From positions 33,361,301-33,425,300 of the forward strand of contig NC_087066.1 of assembly GCF_963678635.1 (NCBI RefSeq): a stretch of 64,000 bases of DNA. Reading direction: 5' to 3'. The number at the start of each line of letters is the position of its first letter. Position 1 is the stretch's first letter. Below the pieces are notes generated by a model. That model was not told the DNA's origin, ran no database searches, and saw only the letters and a list, made by a program, of their open reading frames with translations. Positions 8,651 to 20,405 of this stretch are shown in pieces. This DNA comes from Symsagittifera roscoffensis. Lineage: Eukaryota > Xenacoelomorpha > Acoela > Convolutidae. The translations under genes and the position numbers were made by a program.

Positions 8651-9583
8651 AATTTTGAAGTCAATGTTCAAAATCATTTCAGGCGCTAAACAAAATTATT
8701 AATATACAATAACGATTGATAAAAAGATCTAAGATCGTTTTCCTAAAACTCTGCAGTAATATACAAAACATGTTTGAAAAATATTTATTGAAAAATAAAA
8801 AATAAAAATTAGTAGCATGACAATAAATGGTTAGTAATCATAAATCATCCTGTTGTTCCAGCTCCATCATCTAAAACATAACAGCAATCATAAACCCACT
8901 AATATCATCAAAACACTAAATCTTTCCTTTACACACATTTAAAATTTTATTAAAACTTAAATTCACTTAATTTTAAAACCAGATCATCAAGGCTTATCCT
9001 TGGATCTTAAATCATTTTCTACTTAATTAAATTTCAAATTTGATCATCAAGGCTTATCCTTGGATCAAACAGAACAACTTTGTTCTCCCCCACCCACTTA
9101 ATTAGTGTCTAACGACCTCAAACGTCGATTCACTACCCAACCCTTTCTAAAGACCCAAGACTAATAGAAATTTTTAAACAAAACTAATCATTCAAATTAG
9201 GATAAACAGTGAAGAACTTCGGTTATTCATCCTTCACTTGACCCCCCCTCTTACCAGACCCAGGATAAATCTTAGACTTAGTAAGTTTAAAATAGTATCT
9301 AACGAACTACTCGCGTTCTAATTATACCTGAACCTTGTGGATCGATTTACTATTCTCCAACCCTTGAACACAATCACTACCCCTAAGTAAGATTAAGTAA
9401 GTTAACACCTTAACTTATACTAGCCACGAGAAAGTAAAAAATCATTCTTCGGAATCGATATACTTTTCTCTCCAACCCTGAACAAACAGACCCAGGTTAA
9501 GCTAACCAAAAAATCGTAAGAACTAACAGTTTAAGAAAATAGAAACCATTTAACAACCTTTTGCATCCGTCATCCTAAACCTT
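8651..9583 (+). promoter_or_regulatory. long structured leader before gag
   Basis: Non-coding but conserved in copy 2. Two hairpin repeats 60 bp apart (8982-9006 and 9042-9066) read GATCATCAAGG-CTTAT-CCTTGGATC. Another stem is at 9208-9238 (AGTGAAG/CTTCACT). Three degenerate copies of a CGATTYACT-CCAACCCT block occur at 9126-9144, 9343-9364 and 9456-9479. Such architecture fits dimerisation, packaging or internal ribosome entry. Which of these applies is inference. Confidence 0.5.
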
Positions 9584-10051
9584 ATGTCATTTAAAAACCT
9601 AGGAAATAAACAAACAATCGTTTTACACAATTGTGAAATAGATAACAAAAAATACGACCTTGTAATCACACCTCATACACAAACAGTTGGATACATTCGA
9701 ACAAAACGACAAACACTAAAAAGAAAAATAATAACGAAACAAAGACAAATAACACGAAAAAGATTTTCAAAAAATCGAAACGCATTTTCAGAATCAGAAA
9801 CCAACAGTTTAGACGAACTTTACAAACTAAAAGAATCAATAGATAAAAATTACCCACTTCACGATCAATTATATTTTTCTGACTCAGAAACAACTTCAAA
9901 TTCATCAAAAAGAGGAAAAAGAAGAATAAAAAAGCAGTATAAACACAAACCAGTACATTTATACAATTGGAATCAACCAATTAGACACATTGATAATTAC
10001 ATATTAACAGTCATCGAACGAAAAAATGAGCTCAACGCACACCCCAGGTGA
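9584..10051 (+). CDS. basic protein overlapping the gag start
   Basis: 155 codons from the first ATG after the leader. Residues about 36-70 are strongly basic (TKRQTLKRKIITKQRQITRK), an arginine/lysine-rich stretch of the kind that binds RNA and acts as a nuclear localisation signal. A Ser/Asp/Glu-rich middle and a second basic cluster (RGKRRIKK) follow. There are no membrane segments. The ORF overlaps the gag ATG (10,026) by 26 nt in a different frame. In copy 2 a stop after codon 118 shortens it, although the frame remains open beyond. A Rev- or Tat-like RNA-binding role is conceivable from composition and position only; no homologue recognised. Confidence 0.5.
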   Translation: MSFKNLGNKQTIVLHNCEIDNKKYDLVITPHTQTVGYIRTKRQTLKRKIITKQRQITRKRFSKNRNAFSESETNSLDELYKLKESIDKNYPLHDQLYFSDSETTSNSSKRGKRRIKKQYKHKPVHLYNWNQPIRHIDNYILTVIERKNELNAHPR

Positions 10052-11315
10052 AGAAAGTCCAGATGATGATGAAATCTTTCCTTTTATAGTAGATGCAACC
10101 ACTGATAGAGGACAGCATATATTTTGCAAAAATTTACTATTAAATTTATTTGAACCCGGAATCAGTCCATGTAAAACAGAATTCCCAGATGTAAAAATCA
10201 AAAGACAAATCATAGACCACTACTTAAAAGATATATGCAACATAACACAACAGTATGGAATCTACTCCATAGAATTCACCTCACCAAACCATAATAATAG
10301 AAAATATACAATTCAAACAGACGATCTTGATTTAGAATTTTCAAAAGTTTTTTCAGAATATATAAAAAGCATCCAATATCATAACTCACAAAGAGCAAAC
10401 TCCATATTCACCAATGAAGTTTTCGCAATAATATATAGTTATATTTCGATATTAGAAAACGAAATCCCAATAACAAATGTCTCACCGACAGAAACATCTA
10501 AACATTTAAGAGTACGACATGAAATCACACTACTCTCTAGTTATTTAAACATCATTAAAGAAAATTTCACGAAAGACGACGTTTCACAACATACAAAACA
10601 CGATCTACAAAAAATTTTGGCATGGTTCATAATAGATTATTTCACACACAATATTGATTTAATTGCACAAGCAAGAAAAAATTTTAGACCCCAAAACTCG
10701 AACGATGATACAGCTATCACAGAACAATCAGATTATGTTTGGGACCCCGAATGGTCTCATCCCGCATTTATAAGCTTCCCACAAACAATCTCAAGTCAAG
10801 CAATAAGTACGATATCTTACATAAGAGATTATGTAAAAGTAATACCGTTAACCATTGATGCAACACCATTAAACTATAATACATTTTTGCCCGATACACA
10901 AAATAATAGTTTAAACTCTACAGTTATACACAATGAAAACCTCAATGGAACTAGGAATCTTACTCAACAAGATATCCAGACACCATCACACTTCATAAAT
11001 GAAGAAATTGTACACACAACAACTACACAACAAAGTATTTCACCAATACGCCCAAATTTAACAACACCAAGAAATACAAATCCTTCACAAACACAGGTAA
11101 CCTTACAATCAACCGTTAAACCTTCGGTTGCCCCTAAATATTCACATATGGATTACCAAACATACAGACCCATGACAATACCATCAAAAACACGCAAAAC
11201 ATTCACTAGAAACAACTTTACAGACCATAATTATAATTATACACATCCATCAAAAACATATAATCAACAACAAAGAAATTTTGAACCAATATACAAGATC
11301 TCGAAATTGGGATAA
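10026..11315 (+). pseudogene. gag: gag N-terminal segment (cut by frameshift)
   Basis: Copy 1 equivalent of the first 420 or so residues of the copy 2 polyprotein. It starts MSSTHTPGEESPDDDE and begins with an acidic tail. A region of some 250 residues with folded-protein composition follows, possibly a matrix-like domain, then a long Thr/Asn/Gln/Pro-rich linker. Just after codon 418 there is one extra base compared with copy 2 (near 11,284), so this frame ends about ten codons later. The downstream sequence continues in the next frame from 11,281. Confidence 0.75.
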
Positions 11316-13617
11316 CCCAATGACCCAACCTAATTCAATAAATTTCCAAACAAATCCTCCACAGGATCACAGTGAAAATTACCCATTTTTTCAACAAAAT
11401 AAAAATAAAAAACAGACATCTTATCAAATGGATTATTTATCCTCAGATGATGATTTCTTACAACCAGATATATTTGCACCAAATACTCAAGAATATCGTA
11501 GACAAGGAATACAGAAAACACGTACAAATCATAGAAATTTTTCTCCACAACCAATAGATGCACAACATCAACAACCAATTCAACAACAAAATCTAATTAA
11601 TACACAATCTTTTCAACCAATTCAACAACAAAATCCAATGACTGCACACTCGTATCAAGCATCACAAATGCAAAATGAAATACCACTCCCATATTATCTC
11701 CAACAACATGAAATAACAAGAAACCAACTTTCAAATTTTTCTCAAATGCCAAATGCAGCAGAATCATTACAAATGACAATGAATCCATACCTTATGGGTG
11801 GATCATCAATAACATCAAACAAACCTTTAATGGTTTTCACAGGAACAGACCCTGAATATTCTGTAGAAGATTATTTAAATGCAGTAACAGCAAACCTGAT
11901 TTTAAATATTGGACCTGAACCAATTAATACGCCACTACATCAAAATTGGATACATCGACGCACAGCGTTAATACAAACAACCTTAGATGGCGCAGCCCAA
12001 AAATGGTTTTCAGTACTACCTCTAGAAATAAAATCAAACTGGAAAAGGTTTACACAGGAATTTTCAAAAATGTTTGACTCCGAAAGAAACAAACAACAAC
12101 AAAGAGTTTTATGTAATGAAATTCGCAGATTACCAAACGAAACCATCAAGCAAATAGCAGTACGAATCGAAACACTAGTTCGAAAAGCATATTCATTAAA
12201 TACACATGACTATAAAAACACAAAGATGACAGAAATCTTAATGATGACCTTAACACCACAATTAAGGAAAATAGCAATAAAAAAGAGAGCATCCCATCCT
12301 TCTTCAATTCGAGAACCCGATTTAGATTTTCGAAAACTAGTAGACAAATTAGAACAAGCAGAAATCACGATGAAACTAGAAGAAACGGAAAATCTGAAAT
12401 TACAATACGTTAACAGAATTGAAACGACTCCCACTAATATTAATAATATACAGGAATCAGAGACAGACCTCGTTGAAAAAATCACTGAAATACTCAATAT
12501 TTATGAAAAGAACCCAAACTTTAAAGGCAAACCATCTTTCAAAAAATGGTGTAATTATTGCCGACGATACGGACATAGTATTTCCGAATGTAGACAAAAA
12601 CAGCAAGACAATCAAAATAAACCTCAAAAATATAAAGAACCAAATAAATCATTCTATCAATACATGAAAAAAGATCAAAATCTACCGAACAAAACAGTCT
12701 ACAGCAACAACAGTTCAGGAAAACCACTCCCGAACAATACAAATTATACAAGAAATCAATCACCATATAACTCAAGTTATAGAGGAAGATCACCAGAACG
12801 AAGAAACACGAATAATTCATCACAAAATCACTACAATAGACCAAATAGTCGAAATAACTACTCCAGATCAAATTCAAATACACAACGATTTGTTTCTAGA
12901 TCTAATTCCCAATCAAGAAATAACTACTATCCAAACAACCAATCACGAAATTCATCATACAATAGGAATAGAAACTACTCCTATAATCGAAATAGAAGTT
13001 ATTCAAACAACCGAAACCAGAATTACCCGAACAATCAATCAAGGAATAACTCATATAATAGATCGAACTATAACAGACCAAACAATAATTACCAAAACAG
13101 ATCGCGAAATAATTCACAAAATCGACACTCAAGTTATAATAATCGTTATAGAAATTATTCCCAATCACCACACCGGAATAATAATAACTATAATAATTCT
13201 AATAATCGCCACAGAAGTAGTACACCTAAACATCAAAGACAAATCAATCAAGTACAGTCAAATCCAGAAACAACATCAGACCCTCCAGGTATTGATGACA
13301 CAGTAACTGATACGTTACAACTCAATCAAATAAACTGTACATCATCAGATTCAGAAAGTGATACTGAAAACTTTCTTTCTATCAATATGATAAAAGTCGA
13401 AAATGACTATGAATCTGTCATATATGAACAACCCTTTCCATCACACATATATGAAAACCAATCAGAATTTCTTCAAAATTATTACACTACACCCATAAAT
13501 TCCACACCAACGACGCAAGAAACAAACGAGATTAACACTACAGATCAAACCAATAAAAATACCAAAACAAAATGCTTGAATACAAACCATATTTATCAAA
13601 ATATACAAAAAGAATAA
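11281..13617 (+). pseudogene. gag: gag capsid and nucleocapsid segment
   Basis: Second frame of the broken copy 1 polyprotein. A Gln-rich linker leads to a Ty3-type capsid region recognisable from VEDYLNAVTANL through GAAQKWFSVLP (Retrotrans_gag-like). A C-X2-C-X4-H-X4-C zinc knuckle (CNYCRRYGHSISEC) follows, then about 150 residues of Arg/Ser/Asn/Tyr-rich low-complexity sequence (NRNRNYSYNRNRSYS), probably RNA-binding and disordered. It ends at an in-frame TAA (13,615-13,617) where copy 2 has a sense codon, just before the protease. Confidence 0.8.
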
Positions 13618-16600
13618 CCCAAAGAAAAAATTTGGACAATACCATTTCTCTTAGAAAGCCCAAGAAATAAAGAATTTCAACCACCAGACCTTGAAATAGA
13701 TTTTTTAATTGATTCAGGAGCAGAATCAAACATAATAAACATCCCCACATGGAATGAAATAAAAACTTTACACCCAAAGCTAACACCTCTTGAAACCTCC
13801 AGTAAGTTAGCAACAGCACAAGGATCAACATTGATAAACTACGGAAAAATCCAATTATTTCTCCTCCCCACCAGAACAATGGAACAAAGAAAAATTTTAA
13901 ATAAGCCATTTAAACAAATATTCCATATCACTGACATTAAATATAATATCATTGGAATACCATTTATTTCGAAGTATATACCAACAATTAACATACTAAA
14001 TAGTAAAATATTAATCAAAGATAAATATACAAAAACAAAAGAAACATCCTTAACATTTTTTCAAAGATTAAATAAACAACCACCATTCTTTTCAAAATTC
14101 TACCCGATATTTAACCAACAAAGAAAACACCTAAAACCACTATCAGGAAATATCTATAATTTTTCAATCAAACAAGTTCACCAATATGATAAAGAACAAA
14201 ACAAACAAAAATTTTATATGTCAGAATTTGAATTCAAACCTATTCACAAATTTTTCAAAATCACAATCTCATCCATAAAATATTTGAAAAATTCGAATTC
14301 CGATATCATTTCCTTACATGTCTATAACAACACACCTTACCAAGTAACATTACCTTTAGGACTTTTAGGATATTGTGAAACCAACGCTACAATATCACCA
14401 ATACACGAAAAAGCCTATCGCGTAAATAATATACTCCAATTACTAGATATTTGCCAATCTACAATTCTTAATGAAGAATTATCTATAAATAATATAATAA
14501 GTAACGAAAACAGAAATACGGATTATTTCACAAAAACTCCATATTTCAAACCTACATTCAACATAAGTAACTATACAGAGGACCAACAAAAATTTTTAAC
14601 AATGTTTAATTTCCAACATTCACAAATAACACAAGACGAATTCGAAAAATTAGCCAAACAGCTAATTAAATATTCATCAGTCTATGCAACATCAAAATTC
14701 GATGTTGGAAAAATCAGTTCATCACTACATCTCCCGTTAAAACCAGACGCAGTTTTCAAAAAACAGAGAGCAAGTAAAGTACCAATTCACTTACATGATA
14801 AAGTGAATAGATTACTCGATATTTTAGAACAATACAACATTATATCACCAGTAAACAAAGAAGAACAACCAAAAGGCAACACATTTATCAACCCTGTTAT
14901 CATTCTAGCTAAAGGAGAATCATTGAAAATCGTTCTCGATGCTAGATACCTCAATTCACTTATAGATGAATCAAAATGTAATTGGCCCATTGAACCAATA
15001 CAAGTTATTTTAACAAAAATAAACGGCAAATACTTTACAACCGCCGATATGAATAGTGCATACAATCAAATGCCACTAGATGAACAATCACGACGTTTAA
15101 CACAATTTGTTATCGGAAACCAACAATATGAATTCAACCGCTTATTCTATGGAATATCCATAGGACCAGCAGCATTTTCAGCTTTTATGAGCAAAATTTT
15201 TAGACCACTGATACTCAAGAAAAACGCAATCACCTATTTAGACGATGTTTTTATGCAATCACAAACAAAAGACGAGATGTTCAATGTTTTAGAAAAATAT
15301 CACCAAATACTTCAGAACGAAAATCTGAAGGCCGCCCCCGATAAATCACACTTCTTTTTGACAAGAGTTAAATTCTTAGGACATAATATAGAAAGAAAAA
15401 CAATCACTCCATTGAAATCACGCATTGACGCTATTCAAAAACTTCAACCACCAACAAATAAAAAGAAAATCCAAGAATTTCTTGGAATGTTAAACTTTTT
15501 AAGTAAATATGTTTATAAAATGCAATTATATCTACGACCATTTTATAACATCCTTAGACAACAAAATAATTTTGAATGGAACACAGAACATCAAACACGA
15601 TTTGAAGAAGTAAAGAAACTTTTAACTGAACAAATTTCAAACACAATTCCAGATTCAAATCAACCATTTTATGCAATGTGCGATGCTTCGAACTTTGGCA
15701 TCGGTGCAGCACTATTACAATCACATAATGGTACAAATAAAATGAACCTCATATCAGCAAATTCTCGATTATTCACTCAAGCAGAGCTACGACTCTCAAC
15801 TCTAATGAGAGAATGTACAGCCATAATAAATACACTGACAGAATATGAATTTCTGATACTTGGATCAAAACATCCAACAGTTCTATTCACAGACCATAAA
15901 CCAATCATCTTTCTCTTTACACAAAAATCTAACCCAAACCACCGAGTTTACAGATTTCAACTAATTTTAATGAAATTTCCAAACTTACATATAGTTTGGA
16001 CTGCAGGAAAAAATCTTGCATTACCAGACACCTTAAGTCGAAATACACCACCTGAATTACTTACACGAAAAACAACAGTTGAAATACCCAAAAACATAAA
16101 ATTCTACCTTGCAGAAAACGAAACATCACCCCGATTGGAATGCAAATATGCAGTAAAAACTGATATTGAACAATCACAAATAAATAGCTTACAACATTTC
16201 CCACTTTATTTAGATTGTCAAAATAATCATTATGAAGTTGATTTACTTGGAACATCAACTTTCAAACCAATCCCATATTCTCAATGGATAAAAAATAACA
16301 CCCAACAAAAACGAACAAAACAACACCCGCCTAAAAAAGACCATTTTCCACTAATTGAAAAAGAAGATTTAACTGATAAAATAAATTTATCAGGACCACA
16401 AACAAATGATTCAAAATACACAATAAATCAAGTTTTTGACCTCCATGACCCACTTGATACAATACCTTTATCTAAATTAGAAATCGAAAACATTTTTCTC
16501 CCCCCAACAGAAACAATTACAATTTCAACACTGAAACAATATCAAAACCTTGACCCAGTAATTCGACAACTGAAATCATGGCACAAATATAAAACTAAAC

Positions 16601-16881
16601 CTATCAAAGCAGATTCAACCATTCTAGGAAACAAAACACTCCTCCGATACTTTCGCAAATTTAACAACACAACAATTAACGAAAATACAGACCTTTTAGA
16701 GTATAACCTGAATGAATCTACAGTTCCATGTCTCCCTTTAAGTATGATTCTTATAGCTTTTAATATTTCACATACACAAAATATTAAAGGACACTCTGGA
16801 TCAGAAAAAAACATATTCAAATTTTATACAAAACTTTTATTTCCCAAATGCACCAATTTGGATAAAAGTACTATGCAATGA
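13618..16881 (+). pseudogene. pol: protease, RT and RNase H segment
   Basis: Same frame as the preceding gag segment, after the nonsense codon. The retropepsin motif LIDSGAES is at about 13,705. The reverse transcriptase has FTTADMNSAYNQMPL (first catalytic Asp) and YLDD at about 15,235. RNase H begins at CDASNFGIGAALLQS (about 15,680). All visible catalytic residues are present. One extra A in the A-run at about 16,787, relative to copy 2, shifts the frame inside the integrase zinc-binding region, and the frame stops at 16,881. The next segment is in the following frame. Confidence 0.85.
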
Positions 16882-18250
16882 CTGTATAGTATGTCAACTA
16901 AATAAACCTTACCCAAATCAAAAACAAATAGCACAAAAACAAGATTTTAAAGGACAAAGTTTGTACTTTAATCATCGTATCTCATTTGATACTAAAGGAC
17001 CAATTTCACCCTCATCAGAAGGAAACTCGTACATTATGGTAATTGTTGACGCATTTACACATTATGTAGCACTTAACCCAGTACCACATTGTAACGCTTA
17101 TTACGCTTACACAACACTCTATGAACACTGGATAGCAAAATTCGGACTACCAGAAATTTTAGTTACAGACAATGGTACAGAATTCATAAATAATGAAATT
17201 ATCACACTATGTCATTTATATAACATTAAACACAAACCACGTACATCTCATGCACCTTGGACAAACGGCTTAGTCGAAGGTATGAACCGTTCATTACAAG
17301 AATATCTTAGATGTATCATCAACGGAAATGATACAAAATATACCGAATGGTCAGCAGATGTAAAATTATTTCCCTTAGCATATAATTCACAAATTACGAC
17401 AACTTTAGGAATGTCACCATACGAAATGGTTTTTAACCAAAAGCCACGCAAACCAATAATGTTTACAGCAAATTCTCATAAAAACGCACAAGGTTATTGT
17501 CAACCAAATAAAGACTCAATTTGTTATAACCTACCTTTACATACACACGATGAAGATCATTTTCATCACCCACAAATTCTTAAACTAGCCTCCGGTACAC
17601 ACACCGAATGGATTCTAAATAGAGATAAAAAACACAATGAAATTTATCAAAAAATAACAAAAAAGTTATTACAAAGACAAAACATTAATGAACAAATCAA
17701 TTCACGTTTTACACCAGCCTCCGAATTAAAAATTGGAACATTTGTTTTAATACCTAATTTTAATACTCAAAAAGGAATTTCTAAAAAATTACAACCCCTT
17801 CGAAAAGGACCATACCAAATAATTGCAAAACCCACTGATGTCACATATAAAATTACCGACTCAAACAAAAAAGAAATCGTTCAACATCGAAACAACCTAT
17901 TACCTTATTACCCAAAAGAATACGCACTCCGCGAATTAACTCAATTATATTCTTTCACAGGATTAAAAATCATTCAAAATGAACCACATCTGAAAAACAC
18001 AGAACAAAATGATAACCCCACCGAAAATCAAAACACAAAACCAACCGCCACCAAAATCAATACACAAAACCATAAAGAATCTCCAAAACAAAGAAAAAAT
18101 AGAAAAATGACCGAACAAATAATACCCCAAGAACAAATCGACAAATCAGAAAATAGAAAAACAACAAGACTCCGAAATCAACCACGTAAAAACTATAAAA
18201 TATTCATCCCCCAATCTAAAATTTTAAAGAAAGTGGAATTTCAAAAGTAA
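16882..18250 (+). pseudogene. pol: integrase core and C-terminal segment
   Basis: First Met of this frame is at 16,961, but the coding frame is open upstream through the second half of the HHCC zinc finger (CNDCIVC). The catalytic core shows D (SFDTKG), D (VTDNGTEF) and E (GLVEGMN) with exact D-X35-E spacing. The C-terminal domain has the LRKGPYQI (GPY/F) motif typical of many Metaviridae integrases. A basic tail ends at KKVEFQK; copy 2 lacks this tail because of a frameshift. The segment is intact internally but separated from RT by the shift near 16,787. Confidence 0.85.
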
Positions 18251-18847
18251 TTTTAACATTTGCTTCACAATCTTGAAACCTCCGAAACATTTTTCATTTA
18301 CATTTTTCAAAATAACATGCTGACAAGTACGTAATAATTCTAGTTCAAAATAGACCAATAGGATTCATCCAATCCGTCACTTTCTCTAACTCAAACTAAG
18401 ACCAATTAGACGAATCATATAGAACTCCAGGCACATCTATAACTATAACTTTACGACCTCCAGGTCAAAAATAAGCAAACCACTCCAACTTGACAACTAA
18501 AATAAATATCACCATAATACCGTACCCCTCCCTTATCTAATAACCCAAAGATCAACAATATTTCCCCAACTCAGACCACGAATACCCCCAAAGCAAATTT
18601 GTTAACTTAGCCTAAAGTAACAAAATGAACATTTTAATTAGCCTAAAGTATAAAAATCTCACCATACCCCGGATCATTTGACAAACAAAAATAAAGAAAA
18701 AGACGACCTCCCAATCACCATGAAAATTGCCCCCAACAATTTTTTACAAAACTCGACCCACTTGTCAAAAAACTAATAAATAATCCGACCACACTAGAAA
18801 ATCGCCTCAAACAGCAAAAAATATTCGACCAAGAGATCATTTCTTAA
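18251..18847 (+). other. intergenic gap between pol and accessory ORFs
   Basis: About 600 bp with no ORF longer than a few dozen codons, conserved in copy 2. Acceptor-like pyrimidine/AG sites occur (for example AAATTTGTTAACTTAG ending about 18,613, and ACCACACTAG about 18,798). This is a reasonable place for the 3' splice site of a subgenomic mRNA, but usage cannot be seen from DNA. Confidence 0.45.
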
Positions 18848-19078
18848 ATGCTCTTCTCTCAATCAGTTACTCAAATACTCATAAATATTAAACATTTTTT
18901 TACAATACTTGAAACCTTTATAATATTTCTTTTTGATATACTTGAATCTTTTCTAATAATCCTAATCATTTTTTGTAACATTTTTTTAATTTTCTACACT
19001 ATTCTCGAACTATTCCTCCAACTTTCCAAAACCCTTGATTATATCCACAGGTACGATTTATACAACTTGTCTAAATGA
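18848..19078 (+). CDS. membrane microprotein 1
   Basis: 76 codons, dominated by two or three hydrophobic segments (about residues 16-33 and 35-57, such as FIIFLFDILESFLIILIIFC). Few charges appear until a short polar tail (YIHRYDLYNLSK). Copy 2 has the same ORF with two substitutions (53,123-53,353). Its stop TGA overlaps the ATG of the next ORF as ATGA. Size and hydrophobicity resemble viroporin-type or small hydrophobic proteins. There is no homologue I recognise, so function is inferred from composition only. Confidence 0.5.
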   Translation: MLFSQSVTQILINIKHFFTILETFIIFLFDILESFLIILIIFCNIFLIFYTILELFLQLSKTLDYIHRYDLYNLSK

Positions 19079-19263
19079 TACGAACAATTTTCAGTAGAAC
19101 TGATATTTTTTTATTGTTTGTAATTTTCATAACATTTTTATCATCCCTCATTTTGACAATATGTAAATGTATAAAGAAAGCAATCTTCACATTTGCCCTA
19201 GCAACAATCCTTCTAATTCTTTTTTTGGAAGAATACTATAATAAACATAAACCTTCCCACTAA
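19075..19263 (+). CDS. membrane microprotein 2
   Basis: 62 codons starting at the ATGA overlap with the upstream microprotein. Two predicted membrane helices span about residues 10-29 (DIFLLFVIFITFLSSLILTI) and 35-52 (KAIFTFALATILLILFL). They are separated by a short basic, Cys-containing turn (CKCIKK), giving a hairpin topology. Copy 2 keeps the ORF with three substitutions and no indel. The tight overlap suggests coupled termination-reinitiation. The two proteins may work as a pair. Confidence 0.5.
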   Translation: MIRTIFSRTDIFLLFVIFITFLSSLILTICKCIKKAIFTFALATILLILFLEEYYNKHKPSH

Positions 19264-19268
19264 AGTAA

Positions 19269-20405
19269 CAATTCAAAAATCCATCAAAAATTGCTACCCA
19301 ACAGTCACAGAATCAGTCTTCACCGACATCATCCCAAGATAACCAAACACCACCTTCAACTACTCAAAATCCTCAAACATCTACACGAATTTCTTTTCAA
19401 GACAATCCATACACTTTTGAAGAACGACATGCTCGTTTATCAGAACCACTAGAACCAGTTCAACGACAAGCACCTCTAAGCGAACCAACATATAACCTAT
19501 ACCCAACACTACCACAAGAACTAAGTAGAATAAGAAATCCTAGTCAAAACCAAAATACAGTCGAAATAAATAGACAAATTATACATCCTCGACGAAACAG
19601 AAATTTTCAAACTCCACGAGTTCATTTTGATATACCTCAATCCCCATCACAAAACACTCCAGAAAACCCCATTGGTATATTACCAGAAACCCCTACGCTT
19701 CTTTCACAACGTAGCACCTCAAGCCTACCATCAGATTACTTAGGTTCAACACCAACATCTGAACAAATACGTGAAAATCCCTTTAACCCCCCAAACCAAG
19801 CATCACGACTACCATATTGGACAACACATTCATTTCCACAAGGTGAATTAAATTTAGTCAATAATCCAATAGATATTTCTACGGATACAACAACATCCTC
19901 ATCACTACCAGAAACATTATCACTACCATCAACACCATCAATAAGCCAGATTTCACCACCACCTTTTAACTTAAATTTTCCAAATAATCTCGACGCCAGA
20001 TATCGAGAACAATCATCAATAAATATTCCTTTAAGACTAGATTGGAATACATTTACAGCACCTCCACCACTATTTGGACAACATCAAGAAAGTAACCGCC
20101 TTCATAACTGGGCACTTAATAGATTACAATATCGCCAAGATATTCACAACGATATCCGTGATCACAATATTCAAATACTCCAACAAAACAGTTTACAATT
20201 AAAGTTTGAAATCACAGTTAAGTTAAATAATATTACCCAACATCCCTACCCATTAAATCCACCTAACATAACAGCTCAATCACTACCACCACCGTTTATA
20301 ACTACTGAAGTAATATACAAATACGACAGATATACCAAAAACACAATTGGCTACATTACATTTTATAATCCATACTCAGGATTATCATACACATGTATAT
20401 TCTAA
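19269..20405 (+). CDS. 378-codon open frame with no ATG
   Basis: Open between a TAA at 19,266-19,268 and the TAA at 20,403-20,405, with no ATG codon in frame. It is therefore easily missed. Codon choice matches the flanking genes. The N-terminal two-thirds is Pro/Ser/Thr/Gln-rich and disordered-looking, and the last 130 residues look folded (DWNTFTAPPPLFGQHQESN; LKFEITVKLNNI). The end overlaps the envelope ATG (20,393) by 13 nt. Copy 2 keeps it open (53,547-54,680) despite many substitutions. Expression would need a spliced 5' exon (acceptor candidates CTACCCAACAG at 19,294-19,304), frameshifting or non-AUG initiation. No family recognised. Confidence 0.6.
   Translation, partial: QFKNPSKIATQQSQNQSSPTSSQDNQTPPSTTQNPQTSTRISFQDNPYTFEERHARLSEPLEPVQRQAPLSEPTYNLYPTLPQELSRIRNPSQNQNTVEINRQIIHPRRNRNFQTPRVHFDIPQSPSQNTPENPIGILPETPTLLSQRSTSSLPSDYLGSTPTSEQIRENPFNPPNQASRLPYWTTHSFPQGELNLVNNPIDISTDTTTSSSLPETLSLPSTPSISQISPPPFNLNFPNNLDARYREQSSINIPLRLDWNTFTAPPPLFGQHQESNRLHNWALNRLQYRQDIHNDIRDHNIQILQQNSLQLKFEITVKLNNITQHPYPLNPPNITAQSLPPPFITTEVIYKYDRYTKNTIGYITFYNPYSGLSYTCIF

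Noticed and set aside
12539-13171. Antisense Tyr/Phe/Cys-rich ORFs opposite the gag low-complexity region
   Set aside because: Mirror images of Asn/Arg-rich coding sequence on the other strand; the same shadows appear in copy 2.
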